In this document: piece by piece, positions 1 through 10,038 of the stretch
How positions within the stretch are numbered: position 1 is the stretch's first letter
Layout: each line of letters starts with the position of its first letter
DNA from: Craspedostauros australis
Lineage: Eukaryota; Bacillariophyta; Bacillariophyceae; Mastogloiales; Achnanthaceae
Direction: 5' to 3'
Assembly: GCA_026770025.1 (NCBI GenBank)
Contig: JAMXDE010000044.1
Coordinates: forward strand, 248,001 to 312,000
DNA: 64,000 nucleotides
Notes under the pieces: model-generated
What the model was told of the DNA's origin: nothing
Database searches by the model: none
What the model saw: only the letters and a program-made list of their open reading frames with translations
Made by a program: the position numbers and the translations under genes

Positions 1-56
1 ATTCCCTGCGTGTGTTGAAGCAGGGAGGATCTCTTGGCTGTTGTCATGCAAGGTTG

Positions 57-794
57 TCAGGTTGTTTGGCTGACAATGGAATTCAGGTTGGCTGCATTAC
101 AATAGTTCAGGAGAGCACATAGTTCCCAGGGTATCTTGATCCCATTGACTTCGGATAGTGTTTGAGTCAGTGGTGATTCATGAATGAGTGTGGGAGAAGG
201 AGGGAAAAGGGCGATTGTTCCGTATTTGTTGGTGGGAGGTTTCGCGCCAAAATTTCGCGCCAAAAATAATTTCAAGGTGCGACAAGGAACACACTGAGTG
301 AAAAGTAGTCCGTTCTTTAGATGAACTTCAACTAACATGATTAATGCCGGGTTCATGTCGGTGGCTTCTTCATGGATGGTGATCAGCAGTTGGGAGATGG
401 TCTTCTCTTCCGCGAGGGTCTTGGCTGGAAAGAGATCAAAGATCATGGCGGTTTCGATGCTGATCCGAAACTCCTGTTTGAGTTCCGTGAACGCGTCCCA
501 GGTAGTCTTGTGGATGTGGCGCATGACTTCGGTTTCGTTGGTTCTTTCCTTTTGGTTCCATGCATCCACGATGATGGGGTGTCGGAAGGTAACCTCGATG
601 AAGTCAACTCCGATCTCTGTGAAGGAGAGCGAAGATGGCCCGGCTGTTGGGTAGCCTGGCGTGCCATCAAGGATGGCAGAGAGGCTTGGGTCCTTTGGGT
701 CCGCGGGAAGGGTCTCGAAGGCTTCGGTCCTGTCTCTTGGGCTCCTCTTGGGAGGTGGCTGGTTGGAGACCTGAAGGCGTTGGGTGACGGTCAT
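57..794 (-). CDS. Unrecognised 245-aa open reading frame
   Basis: A stop-free reading frame opens with ATG at 794 and runs to 57. I do not recognise the family. The first 60 residues are Pro/Ser/Thr/Asp-rich and look disordered. From about residue 60 the sequence is better ordered, with alternating hydrophobic positions (for example TEIGVDFIEVTFRHPI and ALIMLVEVHLKNGLLF) and a Trp/His segment that reads like a folded domain. No signal peptide or membrane span is visible. It could be a lone hypothetical gene, or an ORF1-type product of a retroelement whose remainder lies outside the window; the degraded retroelement at 28-30 kb shows that such elements occur in this genome. Length and composition favour real coding sequence, but that is inference. 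Confidence 0.4.
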   Translation of the reverse strand: MTVTQRLQVSNQPPPKRSPRDRTEAFETLPADPKDPSLSAILDGTPGYPTAGPSSLSFTEIGVDFIEVTFRHPIIVDAWNQKERTNETEVMRHIHKTTWDAFTELKQEFRISIETAMIFDLFPAKTLAEEKTISQLLITIHEEATDMNPALIMLVEVHLKNGLLFTQCVPCRTLKLFLARNFGAKPPTNKYGTIALFPPSPTLIHESPLTQTLSEVNGIKIPWELCALLNYCNAANLNSIVSQTT

Positions 795-2168
795 CTTGCA
801 GAGGTCTAAGAGCTTGACAATCTTTTGCGACTGTTAATCTAATAGAGCCCAAACGTAATGGCTGTTGTCTTGTTGGTTGTTCTTTAGCTGTAGGCAGAGG
901 CTTGACTGGCAAGCAATCCGGACGAGAGTCTTCTGTTCCACAAGTAGTCAATTTAGAATACTGGTAGATGGTGAAGAAACGTGCGGATTATGAGATTATT
1001 GCTATGGTTCTTCTCTTCGAGGGGAATCTCCTGTGATGTCCTGTATGACAATGCGTGTGGGTTGTGTAGCCCAAGTACCGTGGGTCGAGATCCGTCGTCT
1101 GGGTTCTGTGAGAGACAATGGGCGATGATGCTCGTTGTTGTGGTTTTGGTTCCGTGCGTCGGCGTTTTGGCGATGGTGGGTGTCAGAAACTTGGTTATCG
1201 GAACCCCATTGGTTCCCTGACACGAATTCCGAAGATCCGCTTCAAGGTTCTGGATCTGTCTCCAAACGTGGGGTTCGGCGAAGTGTCCGTCCGATCTACT
1301 GGAATGCTGACAAGTCGGATGATTTGTAGTCTCTCTCGCTAAGGTGGTTACTAGTTTAGCTCTATTAGGCAGAAGAGCGAGATGTTACTGCTGGAGCTAC
1401 TTCTGTATACGTACCATTGCAGTCGCGGCGGGACTTCCATCCCTTTCTCCATTCGCTGTATCCGTTGCTCCTCTGCGCACGGACTGGCCCAATGTGCTGC
1501 AAACGAGCATGGGGAGAGCACTTGAAGTGTAGAATAGAGCATAATGGGGGATCTGACGATCGGTAGTAGTATAGATGGCATGGCATGTCAAAGAGAGTAA
1601 ATGATTATCTACCGTTACCATTTCGTCGCTGTTTTGGCCTGTGCCTCTGCCGATCTCTTTTCGCGGAGGCATGATCGGACATCTGTGATATTGGTTCCAG
1701 ATGTCAGCACTGTGAGACCGGCGTGTGCAGTGGTGAGATCGTGGGCTCTGGTTTGGAGGTAAATTGGTAATCGTTAGTTGTCGATTTAGTTGGTTTGCGT
1801 TGTTGAGTTGATTGAACTCTCGGTTTATGAGATGATGACGAGATGTTGTTCTGTCAGAATGCAAGTTGCAGGGTCAGCAGCATCTCCCGTGTAATTCGTC
1901 GTGGTCATCATCCTCATTCGATTTGGGTCCTCGCAATACACCGTGTTGTACTTCATTTGGTCTTGGGTTGCGATGGCACTCCGAGGTCGTGCTCGGTTGG
2001 TCGATAGTTATCCAGATCCACGATCGATCCAGAATCTTCGCCGTGTTTTGATTGAACATAACACACAAGGAACATTGTTGAAAAAATGGCGCGCATTGTT
2101 CCTGGAGTCGTGATTGATTTGATTGAGGAACAAAATTCATTCACGACACAATTTGATCACTCTCAAGG
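795..2168. other. Intergenic, no supported gene
   Basis: No frame here has recognisable protein content. A minus-strand frame around 1397-1864 stays open for 155 codons, but its first codon is TTG and its composition is not protein-like. The stretch might be the flank of whatever element contributed the ORF at 57-794. Confidence 0.4.
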
Positions 2169-3812
2169 TCACAAAGTATGCGTGTCATTGGAATATTCCC
2201 ACAACATCCTCGACTCAAGCAGCGCCAACATCCTCTTACCACAGCCTTTCTCTCGAGCGAAATCCAGTGCCGTATTGCCAGCCTTGTTCCGCGCATGAAT
2301 ATCGATATCATCCAACGTCATCAGATACTCGACCAGCTCCAAGCAATTCCTTTTCACCGCACAGTGCAGCACTGTGTCTCCATCATTGTTCCTCATGTTC
2401 ACATCCACCTTTACATGGCTCAACCCAATCAAGATCTTCGTCGTTCGCAGGCGGCTTTTGTGGCAGTCACGCTCGGTACTGAAAATGCAGTGCAGAGCAG
2501 TGTTGCCATCGCTATTCTCAAGCGTTGCATCCACCAAGTCACGCCCCACCAAAACTGCAAGAACGGCAGTACTGCTTTTCCGACTCGCACATGCAAGATG
2601 AAGAAGTGTGTTGCCCTCATGATTCTGGATGTTTGCAATTGGTCGAGCCTCTTCTATCAATTGCTTGATGATGACCGGACTTCCCACGGAGTTGTCTGGT
2701 TGTGAGAGATCGGTAAGGTTGGCGACGGGGATGACTTGATGTTGGATGAAATCGAAGAGGCGGGTGAGCCTGGTGATGCCATTGAACACAAGGAACAAGC
2801 CTCTCTTGAAGGCAATATGGAAGGGTGTATCACCATCACGGTTTTGGATGTTGTGACTGCTGTTGGTCTTGAGTGACTGGAGCAGGTATTCGATGACATC
2901 TTCTTTCTGATGCTTGCATGCAACATGGAAAGGTGTGTTGCCATCATTGTTTTGAATTTTGAGGATTTCATCGCTGTTCATGTTGCCGTTGTTGTTGGGT
3001 CGACCGACATCCATCAACAACTTCAACGAAGGTAGAATTTCATAGCGCTTTTGAGCACAAAGAAGATGAAATGGTGTGTCGCCATTGTTGTTTTGGGTAC
3101 GGATATGACTGTCTGTGTCAATTTTGTCGCACTTGACCAGATACGCAATCATATCCTCAGCATCAGAGCAGATCATGCGACAAGCCAGGTGGAGAAGTGT
3201 GTCACCGTTGTTGTTACGGATGTTGGAATTGATGGCAGCGCCGACATCATTCGATTCCATCTGATATCGAAGATCGCTGCTCACCCTGTGACACGCCCAA
3301 TGCGGAGGCGTCTCACCTTTGGTGTTTCGGGGGTTGGTATCCACGTTGTTTCGATCAGACTGCATGAAGTATTCGACGATGTCTTTGTGTCCATGATAGC
3401 ACGCACTTTGCATTGGAGTGTTGCCGTGGTTGTCTCGAATGTTGATATCCACGTGGGCGTGACCCAATTCCATCAGGTACTTCACGACGTTCGTTTTTCC
3501 ATTATTACAAGCACAATGGAGTGCTGTCCGTCCCCTGTTATCTTGGAGGTTGACGTCCACCTTGATTCGATCAGACTGCAACAAGTACGTCACAATTGCT
3601 GTGTATCCACGAACGCAAGCGACGTGGAGTGGCGATGTACTCAACCGCCGAAGCATTACAATGCCGCAAAACGTGCCCTCCTCGCATGAATTGACGATAG
3701 CCTGAACCCGTGTGAGGTCGTTTTGATTACATGCTCCGCACAGCTGCCAAAGCCATTCGTTCTTGGCTTCGTCACTGTTTCCATTTCGATTTGGGTTCCA
3801 TGTGCATTTCAT
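2169..3812 (-). CDS. Ankyrin-repeat protein, 12 repeats
   Basis: The protein is about 547 aa and built almost wholly of ankyrin repeats, which serve as protein-binding scaffolds. I count about twelve TPLH-type helices from roughly residue 58 to 535, including TSPLHVACVRGYTAIVTYLL, RTALHCACNNGKTNVVKYLM, NTPFHVACKHQKEDVIEYLL and DTVLHCAVKRNCLELVEYLM. Most repeats end in a DNxG.T or NNDG.T loop. Two central repeats carry insertions: one holds an N-rich loop (GRPNNNGNMNSD) and another a long spacer around FIQHQVIP. There is no membrane segment and no catalytic domain. I chose the ATG at 3812 because the frame upstream opens only with TTG. The binding partner and role cannot be inferred. Confidence 0.85.
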   Translation of the reverse strand: MKCTWNPNRNGNSDEAKNEWLWQLCGACNQNDLTRVQAIVNSCEEGTFCGIVMLRRLSTSPLHVACVRGYTAIVTYLLQSDRIKVDVNLQDNRGRTALHCACNNGKTNVVKYLMELGHAHVDINIRDNHGNTPMQSACYHGHKDIVEYFMQSDRNNVDTNPRNTKGETPPHWACHRVSSDLRYQMESNDVGAAINSNIRNNNGDTLLHLACRMICSDAEDMIAYLVKCDKIDTDSHIRTQNNNGDTPFHLLCAQKRYEILPSLKLLMDVGRPNNNGNMNSDEILKIQNNDGNTPFHVACKHQKEDVIEYLLQSLKTNSSHNIQNRDGDTPFHIAFKRGLFLVFNGITRLTRLFDFIQHQVIPVANLTDLSQPDNSVGSPVIIKQLIEEARPIANIQNHEGNTLLHLACASRKSSTAVLAVLVGRDLVDATLENSDGNTALHCIFSTERDCHKSRLRTTKILIGLSHVKVDVNMRNNDGDTVLHCAVKRNCLELVEYLMTLDDIDIHARNKAGNTALDFAREKGCGKRMLALLESRMLWEYSNDTHTL

Positions 3813-5551
3813 TTCCGACAGAACATTTGTCCCAACAGATACAATCCGGATTCGATGGATGAGAAGACAAGAAGCACGAATGTGAGTGTAAATATAGTGG
3901 AAGACTGATGTTGTCGACAAGCTACGATCATGGGTGTACGTCGCTGTGTCACGTCACGCACAAGCACACGCAGATGCACGATGGTACTCAAGTGCGACGG
4001 ATGCGAGCAAAGGAAACGAGCGCAAACTTGAAGGTGGAACTGGACAGCATTCGCATACCCAGGCAGGCGTAGGCGCAAGCGCAAGCAGACACAAGCATCA
4101 GAGCACATGTGGAAACAAGCAATCAACTCACCTGGATGGTCGATCGTTGGCGGAGCTCATGCCTGTACCAGTGCTTTTGCTGAACCTCGCATGGACAGGT
4201 CGGTCGCTGAAGGGTAGGAGTGCACAACAGCCCATTCTCAAAATACTCTGCTCTGAGTGTGAGGGAGACGGAGAGGAAGGGGTGTGTGCGCAGTGCTGTT
4301 GCCGATGAAGCAGGTGTGGTGCTGCGATTTGTTGTGGGAGGGGAAGGGAGAGTAGTGCATTACGACTTCCCTCAAATCGATGTGGATTCTTCGCAGCATG
4401 GTACCATACTGGGACGCGCACGAAGCGCGACGAGCAGCGTGATCTGTCTGCTGCTGCTGGTGTTGTTATTGCTGCTGTTGTGTTGATGCGACAAAGCTAA
4501 TGAAGCACTGTTTCGTTGAGCATTCTCATCTTTCTCGGCACCCTCTTGTTCGCACACGCTGCCTTGGTCGCACACGTTGGCTTGTTCGCACTTGTGTTTG
4601 TTCGTGTTTGAAAGATCGGGTTCTCATTTATCTAGCTTCGTTTGTTGTAGACTTCAGTGACAACCAGAAATCTGCGCTGACCTTTGGCCATCCCCTCGAC
4701 ACTGCAACATCTTTGTCGCATGATGCAAAATCGCTGCACCGTACGAGTAAGAGTACGGGTATGCTCGTGAGTTGATGGTCCACAGCTTCGTTCGTTCAAT
4801 GGTTCGTTTACTTGGAAGATGACTTGGATGGAACTGGGTGGCCATTGGTATTCGTATGGGATGCTCACAAAGTCTCATTCTCCACCATTGCCATGCGCAC
4901 TTTGCCCCATACGCAAACAAGGACAGAAACAGCAGCAACACTACTGGGCAACCGTGGAAGGAGACACGCTAGGTTTGGCCACACGCATGTCGTCGAGCAC
5001 ATCCTTCGCTTCAGTGAGACTCACAATACTCGTGCATTTTGCATAGGCATGCATCAACATCCGAGACGACGCTGACAAAACGGTGCTGTATCATGCTTGT
5101 TTCTTCTCCCAAGTCGATGTGATAGAGCGCTTGCTTCGATGTTACGATACGAGTATGCGTCCGATGGTCAACGTTCACGCCCAATAGACAACAGGGCGAG
5201 CCTCAGCAGTTGCAAGGGAATGCTCCAACGAGAAGTTGACATCGGGTTCTGCACCATCGCATCATCAGGCGCAGTCCGCCGACGCGTCCGCTCCATTCGA
5301 ACCGCAGCAACCGCCACGCCGGCCATGCCGCTTGTGCGTGTGGTTTTGCGTACTATGATGAAACGAGATGGCACTTGAACAACAGTAGAATAGCTATGTA
5401 TGATATGCGCACAGTTGTGTGATGTTGCACTAGAGAACTCTATCGACGATTGATTACAGTTAGCGGCCACTTCTTTTCCATCTGTCTCCACTGCCTGCCG
5501 TTCCGAAGAGAGTCGAAACAATCGAACTATGGCCGAAGGGTCTCAAGGACC
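3813..5551. other. Intergenic, no supported gene
   Basis: Only short shadow frames are present, and none shows a domain. GTACGAGT/ACGAGTA-type words occur near 4740 and 5148, as they do in other intergenic parts of the window. The 3' end probably carries the untranslated tail of the 5552-6247 gene. Confidence 0.4.
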
Positions 5552-6247
5552 TCATGCGACGGCGTCCGCCTTCTCGGTGCAGCTGAAGGAGTCATGGGCG
5601 ATCACGCACTTGTCCACGGTGCGGTAGTACTCGTGTGGACCATTCTTCAACGCATCGCACCATGCGGTCTCCCAACGATGGGCCTTGTGCTCAGTCAATG
5701 CCGCTTGGAACTTCTTGGCGCCGGACTTCTTCACCTTGGCGTTGGCCTTCTTCTCCCCGAGGTTGCGAGCCAACGAGGTGATGGTAGAGGAGATGCTTCC
5801 TGAGTAGAAGTCATCATCATCGTCATCATCAAAGAAGCAGTAGGGACAAAGGATGTCAGCCACGAAGCTGTAGTCCCACGAGATGGGCTGATGATCCCAG
5901 GCGAGGCGGTTCATCTCTCCACCATCGAGCGTGTTGACACCAGCGGACGCTCCACGAAGGCCGGCAGCGTCATTCTTCTTCATGGAGGCGACCAGACGCT
6001 TCTCTTCGAAGATGTCCATGAGATCGACCTTGTCGAAGGAGAGGTCTGGGTGCACATCGTGGAAGGTCTTCATGAACATGCGGCGAGAGAAGTTGAGCTC
6101 CTCGATGGTTGGCTCGTGGGCATGATCGACTTCGCTGTCGATGCCGAAGTGGGCCTGGATACCGCAGGTGTATCCAGCGGCGTCAGCGAGTGGAGCGAAG
6201 GCGGATGCCATCATGGAGATGAGGGCGGTGGTGGCGATGAGCTTCAT
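5552..6247 (-). CDS. Secreted or plastid-targeted protein with ASAFAP motif, unknown function
   Basis: The 231-aa protein starts at ATG 6247 and has an N-terminal signal peptide (MKLIATTALISMM, then ASAFAP at residues 14-19). ASAFAP is exactly the diatom consensus at the signal-peptide/transit-peptide junction of plastid-imported proteins. An alternative cleavage after ADA (residue 23) would make it simply secreted. The mature part has several Cys (YTCG, a CPYC pair, and Cys in the last 45 residues), a run of seven Asp directly after CPYCFF, and a Lys-rich stretch (KKANAKVKKSGAKKF). No catalytic signature is evident. CPYC resembles the CxxC active site of thioredoxin-fold proteins, but the surrounding sequence is too short and acidic to claim that fold. 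Stop is TGA at 5552-5554. Its function is unknown. Confidence 0.65.
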   Translation of the reverse strand: MKLIATTALISMMASAFAPLADAAGYTCGIQAHFGIDSEVDHAHEPTIEELNFSRRMFMKTFHDVHPDLSFDKVDLMDIFEEKRLVASMKKNDAAGLRGASAGVNTLDGGEMNRLAWDHQPISWDYSFVADILCPYCFFDDDDDDDFYSGSISSTITSLARNLGEKKANAKVKKSGAKKFQAALTEHKAHRWETAWCDALKNGPHEYYRTVDKCVIAHDSFSCTEKADAVA

Positions 6248-7386
6248 GTTTGGGTGTTACTGAGATTGCTGCTTTAGTTGCTAGATGTTTGGATGTATTA
6301 GATCAGTTTGTGGCTGATTAAGTTTTATGAGAGGTTGGGGAGAGGCTGGAGATTGAAGCGCTCCTTCTCGGTGTCTGTTGCCTGTTGCAGGCCTCATGGT
6401 GCAATACTGCAATAATGCAATGGTGTAAGATTCTATCGCGTCAATTATTGCCATGCGCATTCACGGCTGTGCTCGTACGAGTAGGAAGGAGTAGGTTTCT
6501 CACAGGAGGTCCCACGGAATGCATCTTTTTTGGAAAAGTGAAGCACGGTGATGGCATCGTTGGCCACAAGAGTGGGATGGCATCGTCAGCAGTCGCAGCG
6601 ACGGCGATGAAACGTCTGACCACTGTTGGTGCGCATTGACTTGCAGATGGGCTGGGTTGGTGCGAGGGTTGTCGCCTCTCCTTCTTCGTTGTCGTGGGTC
6701 GTGCCCACTGTTCTTCAACCACGACCGATGCATCGGCACAAGATGAGAGATGGAGTGGTGGAGTGCTGACGTATCGGCATGTGGAAATGGACTCGATGGC
6801 GGAACTTGTTGGGAACACGATCATCCAATCCACTGGCTTGGTTCGTACAATGCGTCGCGCATTGTCCGGTTGCGGTACTCAAACGACCATGCCGCCGACT
6901 GGACTTTCCGTGGGATACCTCATGGCTTGCGATGGTTGTGAATGCAATTGTGATTGTGATTGTGATGATGGTTTGGCTGTCTTGGTGTTCCCTCCGTCAC
7001 ATCATCATTGTTGTTGTTCCCACTGCTTCCGTTGAGTTGATGGGCAAAGATCTCCTTTTCTGGCGCCAGTTCGAAGCGGACTTCCCACAAGAGAAGCTAA
7101 TCGAGTACCGTCTTTTTCGAATCAGCCAGTCTCAACCATGTCGCAGATGTGTCATTGTGGGATATGCGGCAATATATTTATTGACTCATAAATGGTGCAT
7201 GCAAATTGAAAACAAAACGCAAGTCACAAGATGGATCTCATCCGCTGACAAGCATGGACAGATACATCTTTCTCAGCTGCTGTCGATCTCTTGTGTTGCC
7301 TATCTAATTTGTTTTGTGCTCAACAGTGGCAAGGGGATGTTAACACACCGCAGTCGCCCTTCGCTGTCATCAAGACGAGGCAATCG
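6248..7386. other. Intergenic, no supported gene
   Basis: A plus-strand frame at 6779-7444 is open and partly hydrophobic, but the hydrophobicity comes from a TGTGATTGTGAT-type simple repeat near 6950. I see no credible gene. The first 100 bases next to 6247 should be the 5' UTR and promoter of the ASAFAP-motif gene. Confidence 0.4.
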
Positions 7387-8184
7387 TCACTGTCCGATTG
7401 AATCCAGATATACATCAGCTCCCCATCTCGCGTCGTTGCCGTAGTCAGATCGTTTGCCCTGTCGGAACACTGGATTCGCGACATCGTCATCCGTTGAGTT
7501 CAGTAGGTCGGCTTGAGAGTCTGGTTGCGTATTTGTCGCAGCAGGAGACCATTGCTGTGTGTTCGGCCGCGGTTGAGATGACCGCTGGTTCGATCGGTCT
7601 TTGTTCCATGTCCATGCGCTCTGACTCTTTGGAGTTCCTCTTTCCGTTTCGGCCGGATTTCCACTGTTCTGCTGCTGCTGCTGCTGCTGCTGCTGTTGTT
7701 GTTGCTGCTGCTGCTGTTGATTGTCTGAATCTTTAGTTCCCAGGTTATTCAGATAGCCACCCCAGCGCGGATGTTGGTATCCTTCCCAGCCGGCCATGGG
7801 GTTGGACTTGCCGTACCACTCATCTGGCGCATCCTGGTGTTCGGCACCGTCATCAAGCATTGATGCTGATGTTGATTCTGATGCCGATACGTGGGGTGGC
7901 ATCATCGCTGCCGCGGGTGGTGATTCTTGCGTAGATGTCGCTTCACTCCATGGTGTTGGCTGGGATGAATCCATTGCGACGCTTGCACAATCTGAGGAAT
8001 CTGGCGACGAAAGAGCGTTGAGGTACTCGGCTGTCGACCGATATGTGGCAATGGAGACGTGATGCTCGGCCTCACCGTTGGCAGGTTGTTGCTTGAGAGA
8101 GGCGAGGTACGAGTTGGATGTGCTGAGTGCTGACGTGCCGCTGCATGTCATTGCTGCGATGAGGATCATCATTATTGATGTCAT
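7387..8184 (-). CDS. Signal-peptide, polyQ protein with recurrent YLxxL/I motif
   Basis: I chose ATG 8184 because it puts a clean signal peptide at the N-terminus (MTSIMMILIAAMTCSGTSA, then LS); an upstream in-frame ATG at 8253 would add 23 residues. The protein of about 265 aa is otherwise low-complexity: Ser/Ala/Pro-rich, then 17 consecutive Gln, then Ser/Asn/Gln-rich. Four short ordered islands stand out because they share a YLxxL/I pattern: SNSYLASL just after the signal peptide, AEYLNALSS, WGGYLNNLG before the polyQ, and DVYLDSIG at the C-terminus. The last two sit next to Trp-Gly. No enzyme motif is present. Repeated short motifs spaced by disordered linkers suggest a multivalent binding protein in the secretory route or plastid. 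That is inference from architecture only. Confidence 0.65.
   Translation of the reverse strand: MTSIMMILIAAMTCSGTSALSTSNSYLASLKQQPANGEAEHHVSIATYRSTAEYLNALSSPDSSDCASVAMDSSQPTPWSEATSTQESPPAAAMMPPHVSASESTSASMLDDGAEHQDAPDEWYGKSNPMAGWEGYQHPRWGGYLNNLGTKDSDNQQQQQQQQQQQQQQQQQNSGNPAETERGTPKSQSAWTWNKDRSNQRSSQPRPNTQQWSPAATNTQPDSQADLLNSTDDDVANPVFRQGKRSDYGNDARWGADVYLDSIGQ
7669..7720. repeat. CTG/TTG triplet repeat coding polyglutamine
   Basis: The plus strand reads (CTG)n interrupted by TTG. On the coding minus strand this gives CAG/CAA and 17 Gln in the YLxxL-motif protein. The CAA interruptions should limit repeat instability. Confidence 0.9.
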
Positions 8185-9339
8185 GGTGGAGTTCTTTGGA
8201 TCTCTCGATGCCCATGTTGACATGGTAGCCATCATGGGTATCATTGTCAACATGTACGCTCAATACTCCTGGCGTATCGGACGAAGCAGCAAGTGCGATG
8301 TCGTGATGATTGTGATTCTGATTGTGGTGCGTTGGTAGCCATGGCTGTTGGTCTGAATGTGGGGATCGCAATGATGCGTTTGTGGATAATGTGTTCATGC
8401 GCGTTGCATTGGTGGTATCTTTTCGTCGTTGGATGTTCGTTGCGCATTTTGTCGTGCAAAGAACTGACGTCGGCACAGAACTCGACCGAAGAACAGATGC
8501 CTTTCTTGCGGTTGACGTCAGAAACGAACGGAAACAATGAAGAGAATGTGAAGAGGCCAGATTGGGGATCACATCGCACGCGCCATTTTCTACTTTGGAG
8601 CATCTCGACTTGTTGGATGACGTGAATGTTCTGTTTGTCCTGGTTTGGTGAAGATGTCGTGCGCGAGCACGAGAATAGTAATCGGTCTTGCCTTAGTAGA
8701 GCTTTATGCAAAGTAGGTGTACTATACAAGTATTGTGCATGTCCCAAGGATGCACTTGCGTGGGGGATGATGTTCGTGAGATGCCACGTTGCGTCTCTTG
8801 TACAGTGTGTGTGCGCGCGCGCGAGAGAGAGAGAGAGTGCAGATCGTCCGTACGCCTTTGACCCTTTCATTCGCAGGCACTCATTGTCTTCGGCGCTGTG
8901 CCATTCACTCCATGCGAGGGCCCAGTTTCGCTGTTTCCGACAAGATCCCAGCCTCTATTCGACCCGTGTGTCGAGCAACGGACAAGCCATTCCCCGGAGT
9001 GTGTCTGGACAGGTGGCTGCTAGAGGTACGATGTGCCCCTGGTGATCTTCACCCTTTCTGGTTCTGGAGCGGGTCTGACCGAGTCCGTCGCCATGCGAAT
9101 TGGTGTGGTGTTGTTGGCGCTGCTGCTTTCCGCCGCATCCTCTGTGTTTTCGTTTCATGGTCTTGGCTCCATGGATTGGCTCCGTGGATTGCTCCTCCGC
9201 CACGGCCTTCGATGAGAGGCGATGTTGGGCGTGCGGCGCGATGTTTTTTTCCATGGCATGACACGAAATACCACGCTCTCTATCCCCTCTCCTTGATGCG
9301 TGTGTTCGAGGTGCATGGCAAAGCGTCATCTCACATGCA
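8185..9339. other. Intergenic with GC/GA dinucleotide tract
   Basis: No supported gene. A (GC)n-(GA)n tract lies at about 8810-8838. The open frames here are low-quality shadows. The higher-coordinate end may contain a last exon or the 3' UTR of the RING gene. Confidence 0.4.
8810..8838. repeat. GC then GA dinucleotide repeat
   Basis: Alternating GCGCGC runs directly into GAGAGA. This is purine-rich simple sequence of microsatellite type. Confidence 0.85.
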
Positions 9340-10038
9340 TCAATCCGAGAAACTGGAGGTACTCACATCGAGATCGGGAAGGATGGGTGGTTGCGATTCG
9401 ATGTTGACCACCGAGGGCGTGGAGGATGGACTTCCTTCGGTGGCGGCTGTGATGCTGGCATTCCATCTGTCCTCCATCTCCGTTTCTTCTGCGACGTTGC
9501 TGGGGAGCGCGGTCTCGCAGGTCGGACAGCATCCATGACGTTTCAGCTCGTACAGCAGACACGACGAATGATACATGTGTCCGCATGGAAGGTACGTCAC
9601 CGTGTCACGCACTTCGAACAGCTCGAAGCAGATGGAGCATCCCTTGCAGCCGTCGGGGATTCCGCGCAGCCGCAGATGCACGAGACCAGAGCTGTCCACG
9701 TCGTCCGTATCATCTGCGCGCCGTGCGGGAGTGCGCGGTGTGAGTGGCACGACGGGATCCTTGCGCGGGGTGTCGCAGACGCACGATGAACACGTGTGAT
9801 GGCTCGACGCTCTGCGTGGCATGGCGTCTCGCGAGCCTTTGACAGTGTGACGGATGGGGGTCATCACTGTCTCCGGGATGTAGCCGTCTGAGTGGCGCTT
9901 CTTCTGCCTGTGCATGCTTCGTGACATGAGGGCAGGTGTGGGGGAGACCAGCAATGATGGCGATGGGGATGACGATGATGTGTGGTTGCTGCCATTCTTG
10001 AAGACGTTGCGTCGCGACAGTCGTTTCAGAAGACCCAT
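9340..10038 (-). CDS. RING-H2 zinc-finger protein, probable E3 ubiquitin ligase
   Basis: The protein of about 232 aa starts at ATG 10038 (MGLLKRLSRRN). The frame stays open upstream only through a GAGTT repeat, so I excluded that part. A complete C3H2C3 RING-H2 finger is visible: C134, C137, C152, H154, H157, C160, C171 and C174, with the CGHMYHSSC core and a CPTC end. RING-H2 fingers recruit E2 enzymes for ubiquitin transfer. The first 125 residues are basic and Ser/Pro-rich with a CSSCVC cluster; the tail after the RING is acidic and Ser/Thr-rich. No membrane span is visible. A good 5' splice-site match (GTGAGT, complement of 9361-9366) lies 8 codons before the stop, so the true C-terminus may lie in a further exon. 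The substrate is unknown. Confidence 0.75.
   Translation of the reverse strand: MGLLKRLSRRNVFKNGSNHTSSSSPSPSLLVSPTPALMSRSMHRQKKRHSDGYIPETVMTPIRHTVKGSRDAMPRRASSHHTCSSCVCDTPRKDPVVPLTPRTPARRADDTDDVDSSGLVHLRLRGIPDGCKGCSICFELFEVRDTVTYLPCGHMYHSSCLLYELKRHGCCPTCETALPSNVAEETEMEDRWNASITAATEGSPSSTPSVVNIESQPPILPDLDVSTSSFSD

Noticed and set aside
6779-7444. Plus-strand 221-codon frame with hydrophobic stretch
   Set aside because: The hydrophobic part comes from a simple TGTGATTGTGATG repeat; there is no domain and the frame overlaps the real minus-strand gene end.
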